Shown piece after piece: positions 46,830 through 59,060 of a DNA stretch of 64,000 bases. The stretch's first letter is position 1; every line of letters starts with the position of its first letter. This DNA is from Dendrophyllia cribrosa (Eukaryota; Cnidaria; Anthozoa; Scleractinia; Dendrophylliidae). Under the pieces are notes generated by a model. It saw only the letters and a list, made by a program, of their open reading frames with translations, did not search any database and was not told where the DNA came from. The stretch spans positions 34,336,286-34,400,285 of the forward strand of contig JAJLRJ010000007.1 in the NCBI GenBank assembly GCA_024195265.1, written 5' to 3'. Both the position numbers and the translations under genes were made by a program.

Positions 46830-47027
46830 ATAGACCTCTTTAGCTTGTATGTTTTGTTTTCCCAATGCAGATCATGTGATGTTACCCTAGAGAACTGTTT
46901 CTTTTAAATTTTGCTTTCTTCACGTGCATATGTATGCATAATGTATGAAAGACAAAGGGCGAATTCCCTTGAGAACATCACATGACCTACATTGGGAAAA
47001 CAAAACATACAAGCTAAAGAGGACTAT
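46830..47027. mobile_element. Foldback MITE present in both units
   Basis: ATAGACCTCTTTAGCTTGTATG..TTTTCCCAATG is mirrored by CATTGGGAAAAC..CATACAAGCTAAAGAGG. The counterpart in unit 2 spans about 55819-56014, so insertion predates the duplication. Confidence 0.8.
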
Positions 47028-47327
47028 AGACCTCTTTAGCTTGTATGTAGCTGTCAAAACTAAAATTGCCTCTATAAGCATTAAAAGTCTCGAAGGTCAA
47101 AGTTGGCAGCAATATGATAAGCTTCAAAGCTCTGGTAAACACAATTAGAAGAACTAAAATCGTTTGTGCGAAATGAAGATGTGTATATACCCTGCCCAGG
47201 CCGCTTGAGTTCAAATTCCCTGTCCCCTGGACATAACAAGCAGCCAGAAAACAGGAGAAAAAGACAGGGAGGGGGGAAGGGCGGGATCGTTACATAAGAG
47301 CCTCGTGTAAAGAGAAAGCTATGTTAA

Positions 47328-47844
47328 CCCCATTCGGCCTGGGCTTTTTTGAGTTCCTGAGCCTGGGTTAGGTTTAGGGTTAGCACATTGTGCCCCCCCC
47401 CTCGTAACTTCAAGAACATTAAGGCTATGACAATGAAACCTAGAGGGTACATAGTACGTCCAAAACTGTCTCCTTTGCGGTCCGCACAATGGAATGATGA
47501 CATCATATGAAAAAAACCGTCCAAATTGACTCAAAATTAATCAAAACCAATAAATGAACGCTAAATGACGTAAAAATGTAAAAGTTATAGCAATAAACAT
47601 TGTTTTTCTTCATTCAAAGGTACAAATACCGGTATGCAAATTTCGAAAAACTTGGCTGTCAAAATCTAGGTTGTCATGGAAACATCAAGTCACGTGATCA
47701 ATATATTGTCATATTAAATTGTTGCTAGATAAATTTTAGGAAAAATCACAAAGTTTGATGGCGTTTGAATACATATTAAAGAAGTTATGAATGGTGAAAG
47801 TTCCCGCGGGCACTTTGTGCCCCCACCCCCCAGGCCAAATAGGG
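47328..47844. mobile_element. Second piggyBac-like MITE in unit 1, empty in unit 2
   Basis: TTAA at 47324-47327 and 47845-47848. Ends CCCCATTCGGCCTGG and CCAGGCCAAATAGGG; body of 517 bp in the same family as 46240-46685. Unit 2 has TTAA alone at 56305-56308. Confidence 0.85.
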
Positions 47845-48335
47845 TTAAGTAAATGATATTTGCGTATATATATATATACATTTTTTTTGGGGGGGGGGGG
47901 AGGGATTTTGGGGGTGCGAACTAGCGCTAAGTAAAACTGCGAACTGAGGCGAGTCAAATCACGAGACCACCATATGAGAAAAGATAACAACCAAATGTTA
48001 CAATTTTTTTTATTTCTAACAAATCTGCAATTAGGTTCTCTTTTTCAAGCTAAAATTAATTCGAACGATATTCATTCACTCGAACGATATTCACTTTAAT
48101 AAACTTGTATTCACGAGTCGTATATTACAAGTGATATATCAAGCACGAGAAAGAGTGTTTTATCAGGAGATCAAAACACCGAGAGGAGGGTTGAAAAAAC
48201 GAGACATACCCAAGTTTTTTGCAATCAACTTTGGATGCCTGATGAAACACTTTTTCGAGTGATTGATATAGCTTCTCAAACTGATCATAAAATACTGAAA
48301 AAACGAAAGTATAAAATCGCTAAAATCTAGACTAA

Positions 48336-48423
48336 TTAACTATGCTAATCTATGCTAATTAAAATCTATGCTAATGAACTATGCTAATCTATGCTACTTA
48401 AATATGCTAATCTATGCTAATTA
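48336..48423. repeat. CTATGCTAAT minisatellite
   Basis: About seven imperfect units of CTATGCTAAT(T). The same array is in unit 2 at 56765-56856. Confidence 0.85.
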
Positions 48424-48587
48424 AGATCGGGATTCCAAACTAGCTCAACGCTTATGATTGTCTTTGTTCAAGCTTCATGAATCATTAATGAATTTAAAAG
48501 AAGAAATAAAAAAATTGCCTAATAGAGAGGCAAAGAAACTATAATTTTTTTAGAGCAACCGAAATGATTTGGTTTTTCGCTTTTTAA

Positions 48588-49824
48588 AGGAGCAATGTCA
48601 CGGCCGGGTATTTTGACTTGATATCTTTGCTCAACATAAAATGTTTCTACAACAGGATCAAGATAACGGGTGAATTCGCAACAGAAGAACAAACCACAAT
48701 CAAATGGTCGCCTTCATTTTCGTTTGACTCACGATGAAGTCACTTTAGATGTGGATCGCGGCGTTTTGACCGCTTACTGCTAGGCTTCATCAGGCGATAA
48801 GGTCGAGTGATTGTTCAACGCCGTGTTTCACTCTGGTTGTTTGTGAGTAATGGAATTGGTTCCTCGTTATCCTGGTTGGAAACTGTTCCTTCAGAGGTCC
48901 GCAGTGGTAATTATCGGCAATTGCGTTGCTTGATTGTACACAACCAAGCTTCAGGAATTTCAGTTCTGTTCTCCCTGTTTTCTGTACGTTTTTAGAGTGA
49001 AGTCAAGCTGATGTGAATATACACTGAATTGCCCTCTTCAACCTATCATTGTACCAATACGGGTCAGGCAATTAAGTTCCACTGCGAAGCAAAAAACATC
49101 CGGTCAGGTCTAATTAGTATGCTCTCAAAAGGTGGATGTTTGAGTTCAAGCAGACCGTATGTCTTTATCCGGTGTTACTTAATCCGTGCATGCATAGATG
49201 CCGTTGTTTCGCCGATTTAAACTTTGCCGCACGCACAGGGAATCCTGTAAAAAAACGCTGCCTAGTTAAACTGGATCAACAGCGTCTTTAGGTCACACCA
49301 TGTTTGACTTAATCGTTCGTTCGGACTTGAATACAGTGCTCGTGTCTTGTTGATGTCGGCAACGGATAAGAACTTCTGGAGTGATAAGTCTTTCACATAA
49401 GGCAGCTTTAAAACCAAGCGCGGTCGTTAAGTTCTTGTGATCTTTTGCACAAGTGAATAAGGAGATCCGTTACAAACCAGGAGGGATGACATATGTTTTC
49501 TGAGATAACTGATGGTTACGTTATGATGTGGTTTGATCCTGTTTTGTTGAGAGACAAAAAACCAGTAATGAGCGGCCGAAAAGTCGCGAACCACACCTTT
49601 TGTGAGACATCGAGAGACAAACGATACTGAAAAGAAGCTATCATTGGCTTAATTTTTCAAGATGCATTCAATTCCATTTCTAGGGACCTAAAGCCAATCT
49701 ATAGTTTCAGTCACTAACAGAGCACTGAAACTGAATGATCATGTTTTTGGTTATCGTTGATGCAAAAGTGTATTTTGGCTTTTTTAACATAATTCTAACA
49801 ACACGTCACCATGACATAGCCCCT
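48588..49824. mobile_element. 1.24-kb TTAA-flanked element, unit 1 copy
   Basis: TTAA at 48584-48587 and 49825-49828. Ends AGGAGCAATGTCACGG and CCATGACATAGCCCCT pair imperfectly. Shared with unit 2 (57021-58226). No transposase recognised. Confidence 0.7.
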
Positions 49825-50202
49825 TTAAGAATTGCAGGAAATTAAACTTAGAGCTGAGTATGATAAGGAAAATTATAAATTACACATTAGTCAGTTTACT
49901 ACCACATTGCTAAATTGTGTTCCATCTCCTAATGAACAGTCACTGAAAAAGCTGAAATTCAGCTCAGTTCATATCCGTTGAGATTTGTATTGCTGAATTC
50001 TACTGTAGTTCTATTTTCAAGAATTGTAGAATCAAGTTTTCCTTTAGGTTTGTTTCTACCCTCTGCAAAATCATAAAGTATAGTTTCAATGAGAGTTTGT
50101 TTCTAGGCAGTTTGTTTAAAAGGTCCATAAGACAAGTGTCTTTTTACTATGAGTAATGATTTCCATATCTTGGCGAAACAGTTCTCCATCCTTTTCCTCT
50201 TT

Positions 50203-50690
50203 TATGTTGTTTTATTGACTGATATAAACATGCACAGCTTGACTCTAACAAACCTGTCCTGATGCATGAATTGTACTGAGTGAAACTGTTGGGTTAATCA
50301 GCACAGCGCAGGTCATGTGATCTCTGTAAGATCAGTTGGTGTAGGTGTCCTTTGTTCTTTATGTTGTTTTATTGACTGATATAAACATGTATAGGCTCCA
50401 GTGTGAAACACAGTCTTGTCCTGAATTATTCTGAGTGAAACTGTTAGGTTATTCAGCATAACGCAGGTCATGTGATGTCTCTAAGATCGATCAGTTGGTG
50501 AAGGTGTCCTTTGTTCTTTATGTTGTTTTATTGATTGATGCAAACATGCATAGGCTTCAGCTTAACTCTAGGAATCTTGTCCTGAATTGTCCTGAGTGAA
50601 ACTGTTGGGTTACTCACATTATAACGCAGATCATGTAATCTTTCAGGTAACATTATTTGTCCTTGGTGTCCTTGGTTCCATCGAGAAACC
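50203..50690. repeat. Three tandem ~160-bp repeats
   Basis: Each unit begins TTTATGTTGTTTTATTGA, contains GAGTGAAACTGTT and GCAGGTCATGTGAT-like motifs, and ends GGTGTCCTTTGTTC. Also present in unit 2 at about 58583-59060. Confidence 0.8.
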
Positions 50691-51892
50691 ACAAAGCCAT
50701 ATATAACAGTAATTTAAATTCTACAGTAATCCAGGACGAGATTAAAACAAAACCTTTAACAACTGAGAGAGGCTATCGTGAGATACAGAACGTCATTTTA
50801 GTTATCTTAATTTCATTAGTGTGTTGTTAGACATGTTGGTGGTCAGATATAAGAGAAATCGTTTCCATAAAAATAGAATAATTGATTTCCAAATCATGGA
50901 AATTTCATTGTTCTGACCTCCATCATGGCCGCCGCGAAAACAACCAATTCATTTAGGAAAGAACTAACTATCTCTTATTCATTTTACGTCTCCTAGATTC
51001 CATCAGAATACAAGAGTTGAAAAGTAACAAATGGAGCCTGTTTGGTTTTTCAAGTTTCAACCAAAAATACCCTCTCAGTTAAAATTTGAAGCATATTCTC
51101 GAGATATAGTCTGTGAGCAGTCACCTTTTAATAATTTTGCCAATTAACGTACTTCTCGCTGTAGTCGAGAAATTACTTGCGGCTCAATATTCGTTAAGGA
51201 TGAGCCAATACCGCCTCTTTTCCAAATCCTGGTGGAGTATAGATTCTGTGAATGACGCTTAAAATGCTTAAGAGATAGTCGAACTTATGCAAAAACCGAT
51301 TGATGACTCATTTCTGAGGGATGTCGCCTCACTAATAAAAGCTCTGGTTGCTGTAAACGCAATAAAGGCCATAAAAGCACTTGTTTATTGCTTCGGTTGG
51401 TCACGTATAGTATCGAAAGAACCGGTAGAGCAGGTATCGTTTACTTTCCAGTATCCATACCCCATTATCGATTGCAAGTATCACTTTAGTATCTTCTGAT
51501 CTTGGAAAATGGTAGAAATAAAACTCATTAACTTACTCATAACTATAACTAACTCTCATTTTTACGTCCCCTGTGTTCCATCACAATACCAAAAAGGAAA
51601 AGTTACAAATTAAAGGGGCTATGTCGCGAAGTGTCACGCAACCCTTCAAACTTGAAAAACGTCTGGCAGCCGTTTTTCAACTTTACGCCATCGCCGTGGA
51701 AATCAGGCACAATCCATTCAATCCTGGAAAGCTAAGTGCTCAAATTGTTCACATATGTAAATAATCTATTTGTCTTGATTTAGCCTCGGATATTTTCCCG
51801 ATTTTGGAATCGTACTGCTCAATGATCTCAATGTCTATTAAAAGTACGCAGTGGAAATGTACGAAGGTTCTACTCCGGACCAAGTTAGTTGC

Positions 51893-52290
51893 CCCGGGGG
51901 GAAGAGGGGGTACTCAACAAACTTTTGTACGGGGATGTTCCACCCCGAGGTCCAAACCCTTACCCTTTCGTATACCGTTTTTGACAGAAAAGGTACCCCT
52001 TTCATATACCCGTCTGTTTGATACATTTTGAAAGTCCCTTTTTATAATAGATAAATGGCAGTTTTCCCTACCTTTTATATGCTGTAACTCGTGTTTTCGC
52101 TACCCTTTCCTATTCTTGGTGAAATCCCTACCCTTTCATATACTTCAACTCGTGAAATCCCGACGCTTTCATATACCTCCAACCTCAAAAAGGTACCCCT
52201 TTCGGGGCGGAGCATCCTCGTATAGCCCATTATAGGGAGTGACCCCCCCCCCCCCCCCCCCACCAATCCCGGGGGGGGGGGGGGGTGGGG
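51893..52290. repeat. Second copy of the C/G-run dispersed repeat
   Basis: Matches 22087-22349 and 22965-23147 and shows that repeat without the 606-bp insertion. Unit 2 has only a short GCCCGGGGGG stretch at 60421, so the units differ here. Confidence 0.75.
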
Positions 52291-53184
52291 GGTTAGTTTT
52301 TGATTCTCTTTGGAATCAGGCAAGAAGTTATCGGATTTTAATCCTTTCTATTACCGTTCTGGTCTGTTTTGAATGCTCTAACTTGATTTTGCTGTGGTTC
52401 TCTGCCTGATTTAGTAAGCTTTCACCTAATAAATACCGACGTCGCTTCTTCGCGATGTTCTACGGAGCGATTCGCTGTATGACTTGTAGCAATAATTCAC
52501 TGACCGGCCGTGCCAGGCGAACGCAGATTAATTTAAACATTGAAACTGTAACTAAGTATACTCTTGTTTTTACAGCCTTTTACTCTATCTTTTGAAGCTA
52601 ACCACCTTGATTTGTTTCGTGCAATTTGACATCATTCCATTTCCTATCATTGTGCTCTTTTTATCGCAACAACATTGTTCTTATTTACAGTCCAATCCCG
52701 TAAACACTGACACCGTAAGTACCACAGAAATTTTCTGTGATGACGGGATGTCCGTATTAAATGGCTTCACATGGATCACCTTATTGATGCGTTTTGTAGC
52801 TGTTATACATGCAGGAAAATACAGTGTAGTGACACATAATCCCCTCTAAAGTAATTAGAAATAATGTTTGGAAATAAATTCACGTAACTATTTTCAAAAT
52901 ACGGCAACAATAGATGCGCAAATGTTTGACGCCGTAGCGCGATTGAAAAATATTTCAACAACTGGAAAATTAGCTCATTTCAACGCAGAAACAATGTTTT
53001 AATCTTGTTGTACCGTGTTTAACCTTGTTTTAAATAAAACAGTGAAAAAAGCGACAATTTTTCAAATGTCCGTCATTTTTGTCCTTGTTGAGCAATCGAT
53101 GTAAAAGAGAACATGCACTGCCTCTTCGCCGAGACAGAAAAACTGTCCGTAATAACGATGCGTCCACAGTAAAGCAAGATTCGA
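52291..53184. other. 3' flank of TPR-CHAT gene 1
   Basis: Closely matches about 60640-61301 of unit 2. It probably includes the 3' UTR of the minus-strand gene. No open frame of note. Confidence 0.45.
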
Positions 53185-55033
53185 CTATGTACGTTTTTGT
53201 TTTCCGAAATCAAGAGTGACGTCATCTCCAATAAGTACAAATGGAGCCCAGTACTTCGCGGCACCAAACTGCTCTGACTCTCGAAGAGACCTCATAGCCT
53301 GGTGAAGAGCCACACTGGCGCTTTTTCCATCTGAAAGCTGCTGGTAGAAATCTTTCATGAACAACATGGTGGCCTCGTCATCAATCGCCCACAGTGACAC
53401 CACAATAGAACGAGCACCAGCGCACAAGAAAGCCCGCGCCATACCGACCACACCTTCAGCCTTGATCTCACCACGACCACTGTGACAGCAACTAAGCACA
53501 ACAAGCCTCGCTCTCAGACGAACTGCTTCTAAATCCGACATCTTTAAAATATAATCTTCATCTTTGACGATCTTTTGTCCTCTTCTGGGGTTTGGAGCCA
53601 AAGCAATTTCTCCAGTTTCCTCACAACCATGTGTTGCAATGTGTACCAAAGCAACTGAAGAGATTCGTTTCAGCACTTCATCCTTAGCTGCATTTTTTCC
53701 CGTGAGAGGTTTGGTATTTAGAAGTTTTCCAATCATCTCTACTTCCTCCTTTGCGCATGGTAGCTGTTTCCACTTGGGATTGCCCGACTTATATGTAACT
53801 TCCTCCAAACACGGATCGCCGACAAGAAGCGCCCCACTGTCACTGTGGTAATCCTCAGGTGAACCTGCGATCAGTTTAAAAACTGTCAGCGAGGGAACAG
53901 TGCGGATCCTGATAGATTCACTTAAAGAAGAATAAGGGACCAAGCACAATGGACCATCCGGGACAATAATCAACTGGTCACCTTCTAGCAAGTCAGCAAT
54001 TGGGCCAATAATGGTATCATACAAGGGACGCAACGAATTTGCTGAACGCGTCGATGATTGTAGTACTTCTTTACAACCTTCTCTTTTGGACGGTGGCTCA
54101 TCACTTAGTTCATCTAATGAACGATTCTCGCACCTGACACCAACACCTGCGCCAATTGTTTTTAAAGTACTTTCTATTAACGAAGTGGCACTGTCATATT
54201 TAATTTCAGTTTGTTTAAAACGAACCTCACTGCCCTTTGTCAACACCCAAAAGCTGACCGTCTTTTCATCAAGTGCTACAAAAACTGTTTGGGAAGTTAG
54301 AGCATTTATGATATAAGAGATTGTTTCTTTAGGTTCAACTGATGTGGACGGTAGTGCGTCAATGCCATACTGCTTTTTCAAAACATCCCTCAAAGCCTGT
54401 GCTCGTCCCTGCTCAGCGGCACACAAAGCTTCTTCCGTCTCTCCAATCTCTACAAGAGTTCCCCACAAAGCCGTGTACGCAGCGTGATGTGAATCACGAA
54501 AGCATATTTTCCACGCATCTTCCGACTTAAGAAGAGATCTCGTGATATCAAAGACTTTTACGCCGGATCGATAATAATCTATGGCTTGTTTAAAATCACC
54601 CAAACTACGATAAGCACAGCCCAGATTTCCATAGGCATTCCCCTCTCCAGCCCTGTTCCCTACCTCTATGGCAATACTAAGATATTTTTTGTTGTACTCT
54701 ATGGCTTGTTTAAAATCACCCAGATTATAATAAGCATTGCCCAGATTTCCATAGGCACACCCCTCTCCAGCCCTGTCCCCTACCTCTTTGGCTATACTTA
54801 GGTCTAGTTTATGGTAGTCTATGGCTTGTTTAAAATCACCCAGACTATCATAAGCATTGCCCAGATTTCCATAAGCATTCCTTTCTAGAGTCCTGTTCCC
54901 TAACTCTTTGGCCAAACTAAGACATTTTTTGTGGTACTCTATGGCTTGTTTAAAATCACCCAGACTATAATAACCATTGCCCAGATTTCCATAGGCGCCC
55001 CCTTCTCCAGCCCTGCCCCTTACCTCTTTGGCT
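53185..55033 (-). CDS. TPR-CHAT protein 1, 5'-truncated at the duplication junction
   Basis: The frame is open from the junction at about 55033 to a stop at 53185-53187. It carries about four 40-residue TPR units of the [19 protein letters not shown] type, then a linker ([20 protein letters not shown]), then a CHAT domain. Numbering from a possible start at 54915, the caspase-like dyad is His429 (VHIATHG) and Cys477 (VVLSCCHSG), followed by [23 protein letters not shown] and the end motif [18 protein letters not shown] proteins are predicted cysteine proteases; in bacteria TPR-CHAT proteins serve as effector proteases of type III-E CRISPR, and in corals they form a large family of unknown substrate. 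No ATG or promoter remains upstream because the reading frame runs into a poly-C stretch (coding strand). It may be a non-expressed truncated gene with an intact protease. Confidence 0.85.
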
Positions 55034-56764
55034 GGCTGGGGAGGGGGGAGGGGGGGGGGGGGGGTCTCTGTCTATTTCTTGTGGTAACGTACTGAATTAT
55101 TTTGTCTAATAAGTTAGAAGAGCCAAAACCCGGTAGTTTGCACCGTAGTCAGTTTGAAAAACAGATTAGGAATTGTCTTCTTTTTCTAAAGAATTGCATA
55201 ATGCCCTTTTACGCAATCGTGATCCATATATCTAGGCTGTGAAAAATAAAGGGGAGTTTTAATCTAACCAGCAAAATTTGACTGGAAAACATGGCGAACA
55301 TACCTGGTATTAAATATTCAGTAGAGTAGAGCTTGATTGCCGTTTCGTTTCGTTTTAGTTTCATTATAGTTGTCGGAACTGAAGGTGGTTAAAAACCGAA
55401 AAGTGCTTCCATATAAAGCATAAAAAACCAAGTTTTCCATTAAACACAAAACTGTGACCTCAGAAATATGTTGTGAATTGACAAAACAAAAAGCAACCGG
55501 TCAGTGATGCGTTGTCGTTCACCTCCCATCCCCATTACCTGTCTTGCGCTTGCCACGCAGGCTTTCATAAGCATTAAAATAATTCAAGTTAAACAAAACA
55601 AATTAGAATTTCCGCGAGCATTTCTCTATAAATTTATAATACACCACATCAGCTCGCTACATTTAACAGTCTATTTTGCTATGCATGTCTTGCAGTTCAC
55701 AGAACACTTAAAAGGCCAATTTCTTATTAGCTCTTATTTCCGTTTCTGGAAAAAATTACTAGCCACGTCCCATACGATTGTGTGATGCGAGTTTCATATT
55801 CGATCACAAAAGAAACAATAGACCTCTTTAGCTTGTATGTTTTATTTTCCCAATGTAGATCATGTGATGTTACCCTAGAGAACTGTTTCTTTAAAATTTT
55901 GTTTTCTTCTCGTGTATATGTATGCATAATTTATGAAAAGACAAAGGACAAATGCCCTTGAGAACATCACATGACCTACATGGGAAAACAAAACATATAA
56001 GCTAAAGAGGTCTATAGACCTCTTTAGCTTGTATGTAGCTGCCAAAACTAAAATTGCCTCTATAAGCATTAAAAGTTTCGAAGGTCAAAGTTGGCAGCAA
56101 TATGATAAGCTTCAAAGCTCTGGTAAACACAATGAGAAGAACTAAAATCGCTCGTGCGAAATAAAGATGTGTATGTACCCCAGGCCGCTTGAGTTCAAAT
56201 TCAAATTCAAATTCAAACAAGCAGCCAGAAAACAGGAGAAAAAGACAGGGAGAGGGGAAGGGCGGGATCGTTACATAAGAGCCTCGTGTAAAGAGAAAGC
56301 TATGTTAATTAAATGGTATTTTTTTTTTTTTGGGGGGGGGGGGATTTTGGGGGTGCGAACTAGCGCTGAGTAAAACTCCGAACTTAAGCGAGTCAAATCA
56401 CGAGACCATCATATGAAAAGATAACAACCAAATGTTACAATTTTTATTACTAACAAATCTGCAATTAGGTTCTCTTTTTCAAGCTAAAATTAATTCGAAC
56501 GATATTCATTTCCTCGAACGATATTCACTTTTAATATACTTGTATTCACGAGTCGTATTACAACTATTATATCAAACACAAGAAAGAGTGTTTTATCAGG
56601 AGATCAAAACACCGAGAAGAGGGTTGAAAAAACGAGACATACCCAAGTTTTTTGTAATCAACTTTGGATGCCTGATGAAACACTTTTTCGAGTGCTTGAT
56701 ATAGCTTCTCAAACTGATCATAAAATACTGAAAAAACGAAAGAATAAAATCGCTAAAATCTAGA

Positions 56765-56856
56765 CTAATTAACTATGCTAATCTATGCTAATTAAAATCT
56801 ATGCTAATGAACTATGCTAATCTATGCTACTTAAATATGCTAATCTATGCTAATTA
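56765..56856. repeat. CTATGCTAAT minisatellite, unit 2 copy
   Basis: Nearly identical to 48336-48423. Confidence 0.85.
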
Positions 56857-57020
56857 AGATCGGGATTCCAAACTAGCTCAACGCTTATGATTGTCTTTGT
56901 TCAAGCTTCATGAATCATTAATGAATTTAAAAGAAGAAATAAAAAAATTGCCTAATAGAGAGGCAAAGAAACTATAATTTTTTTAGAGCAACCGAAATGA
57001 TTTGGTTTTTCGCTTTTTAA

Positions 57021-58226
57021 AGGAGCAATGTCACGGCCGGGTATTTTGACTTGATATCTTTGCTCAACATAAAATGTTTCTACAACAGGATCAAGATAAC
57101 GGGTGAATTCGCAACAGAAGAACAAACCACAATCAAATGGTCGCCTTCATTTTCGTTTGACTCACGATGAAGTCACTTTAGATGTGGATCGCGGCGTTTT
57201 GACCGCTTACTGCTAGGCTTCATCAGGCGATAAGGTCGAGTGATTGTTCAACGCCGTGTTTCACTCTAGTTGTTTGTGAGTAATGGAATTGGTTCCTCGT
57301 TATCCTGGTTGGAAACTGTTCCTTCGGAGGTCCGCAGTGGTAATTATCGGCAATTGCGTTGCTTGATTGTACACAACCAAGCTTCAGGAATTTCAGTTCT
57401 GTTCTCCCTGTTTTCTGTACGTTTTTAGAGTGAAGTCAAGCTGATGTGAATATACACTGAATTGCCTCTTCAACCTATCATTGTACCAGTACGGGTCAGG
57501 CAATTAAGTTCCACTGCGAAGCAAAAAACATCCGGTCAGGTCTAATTAGTATGCTCTCAAAAGGTGGATGTTTGAGTTCAAGCAGACCGTATGTCTTTAT
57601 CCGGTGTTACTTAATCCGTTCATGCATAGATGCCGTTCTTTCACCGATTTAAACTTTGCCGCACGCACACGGAATCCTGTAAAAAAACGCTGTCTAGTTA
57701 AACTGGATCAACAGCGTCTTTAGGTCGCACCATGTTTGACTTAATCGTTCGTTCGGACTTGAATACAGTGCTCGTGTCTTGTTGATGTCGGCAACGGATA
57801 AGAACTTCTGGAGTGATAAGTCTTTCACATAAGGCAGCTTTAAAACCAAGCGCGGTCGTTAAGTTTTTGTGATCTTTTGCACAAGTGAATAAGGACATCC
57901 GTTACAAACCATGATGGTTACGTTATGATATGTTTGGATCCTCTTTTGTTGAGTGACAAAAAACCAGTAATGAGCGGCCGAAAAGTCGCGAACCACACCT
58001 TTTGTGAGACATCGAGAGACAAACGATACTGAAAAGAAGCTATCATTGGCTTAATTTTTCAAGATGCATTCAATTCCATTCCTAGGGACCTAAAGCCAAT
58101 CTATAGTTTCAGTCACTAACAGAGCACTGAAACTGAATGATCATGTTTTTGGTCATCGTTGATGCAAAAGTGTATTTTGGCTTTTTTAACATAATTCTAA
58201 CAACACGTCACCATGACATAGCCCCT
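57021..58226. mobile_element. 1.2-kb TTAA-flanked element, unit 2 copy
   Basis: TTAA at 57017-57020 and 58227-58230. Same ends as the unit 1 copy, with small internal deletions (for example around 57910). Confidence 0.7.
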
Positions 58227-58582
58227 TTAAGAATTGCAGGAAAACTTAGAGCTGAGTATGATACACATTAGTCAGTTTACTACCACATTGCTAAATTGTG
58301 TTCCATCTCCTAATGAACAGTCACTGAAAAAGTTGAAATTCAGCTCAGTTCATCTCCGTTGAGATTTGTATTGCTGAATTCTACTGTAGTTCTATTTTCA
58401 AGAATTGTAGAATCAAGTTCTCCTTTAGGCTTGTTTCTACCCTCTGCAAAATCATAAAGTATAGTTTCAATGAGAGTTTGTTTCTAGGCAGTTTGTTTAA
58501 AAGGTCCATAAGACAAGTGTCTTTTCACTATGAGTAATGATTTCCATATCTTGGCGAAACAGTTCTCCATCCTTTTCCTCTT

Positions 58583-59060
58583 TTATGTTGTTTTATTGAC
58601 TGATATTAACATGCACAGCTTGACTCTAATAAACCTGTCCTGATGCATGGATTGTACTGAGTGAAACTGTTGGGTTAATCAGCACAGCGCAGGTCATGTG
58701 ATCTCTGTAAGATCAGTTGGTGTAGGTGTCCTTTGTTCTTTATGTTGTTTTATTGACTGATATAAACATGTATAGGCTCCAGCGTGAAACACAGTCTTGT
58801 CCTGAATTATTCTGAGTGAAACTGTTAGGTTATTCAGCATAACGCAGGTCATGTGATGTCTCTAAGATCGATCAGTTGGTGAAGGTGTCCTTTGTTCTTT
58901 ATGTTGTTTTATTGATTGATGCAAACATGCATAGGCTTCAGCTTAACTCTAGGAATCTTGTCCTGAATTGTCCTGAGTGAAACTGTTGGGTTACTCACAT
59001 TACAACGCAGATCATGTAATCTTTCAGGTAAGATTATTTGTCCTTGGTGTCCTTGGTTCC
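58583..59060. repeat. Three tandem ~160-bp repeats, unit 2 copy
   Basis: Matches 50203-50690 unit for unit, so the triplication predates the segmental duplication. Confidence 0.8.

Larger units (their letters stand above)
45640..55033. repeat. Tandem segmental duplication, unit 1
   Basis: From GGTCTCTGTCTATTTATTGTG (about 45662) through the 3' flank and the CHAT coding region, this unit matches unit 2 in the same order. The offset falls from about 9,400 bp at the left to about 8,120 bp at the gene, because of insertions present only here. It ends where the TPR frame meets a G-rich run at about 55033. Confidence 0.85.

Noticed and set aside
48330..48425. CRISPR-like array of short repeats
   Set aside because: Units are contiguous without unique spacers, and the context is a eukaryotic nuclear genome; it is a minisatellite.
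53564..54530. Plus-strand frames opposite the CHAT domain
   Set aside because: Same shadow frames appear opposite gene 2; they are antisense to a strongly conserved coding region.
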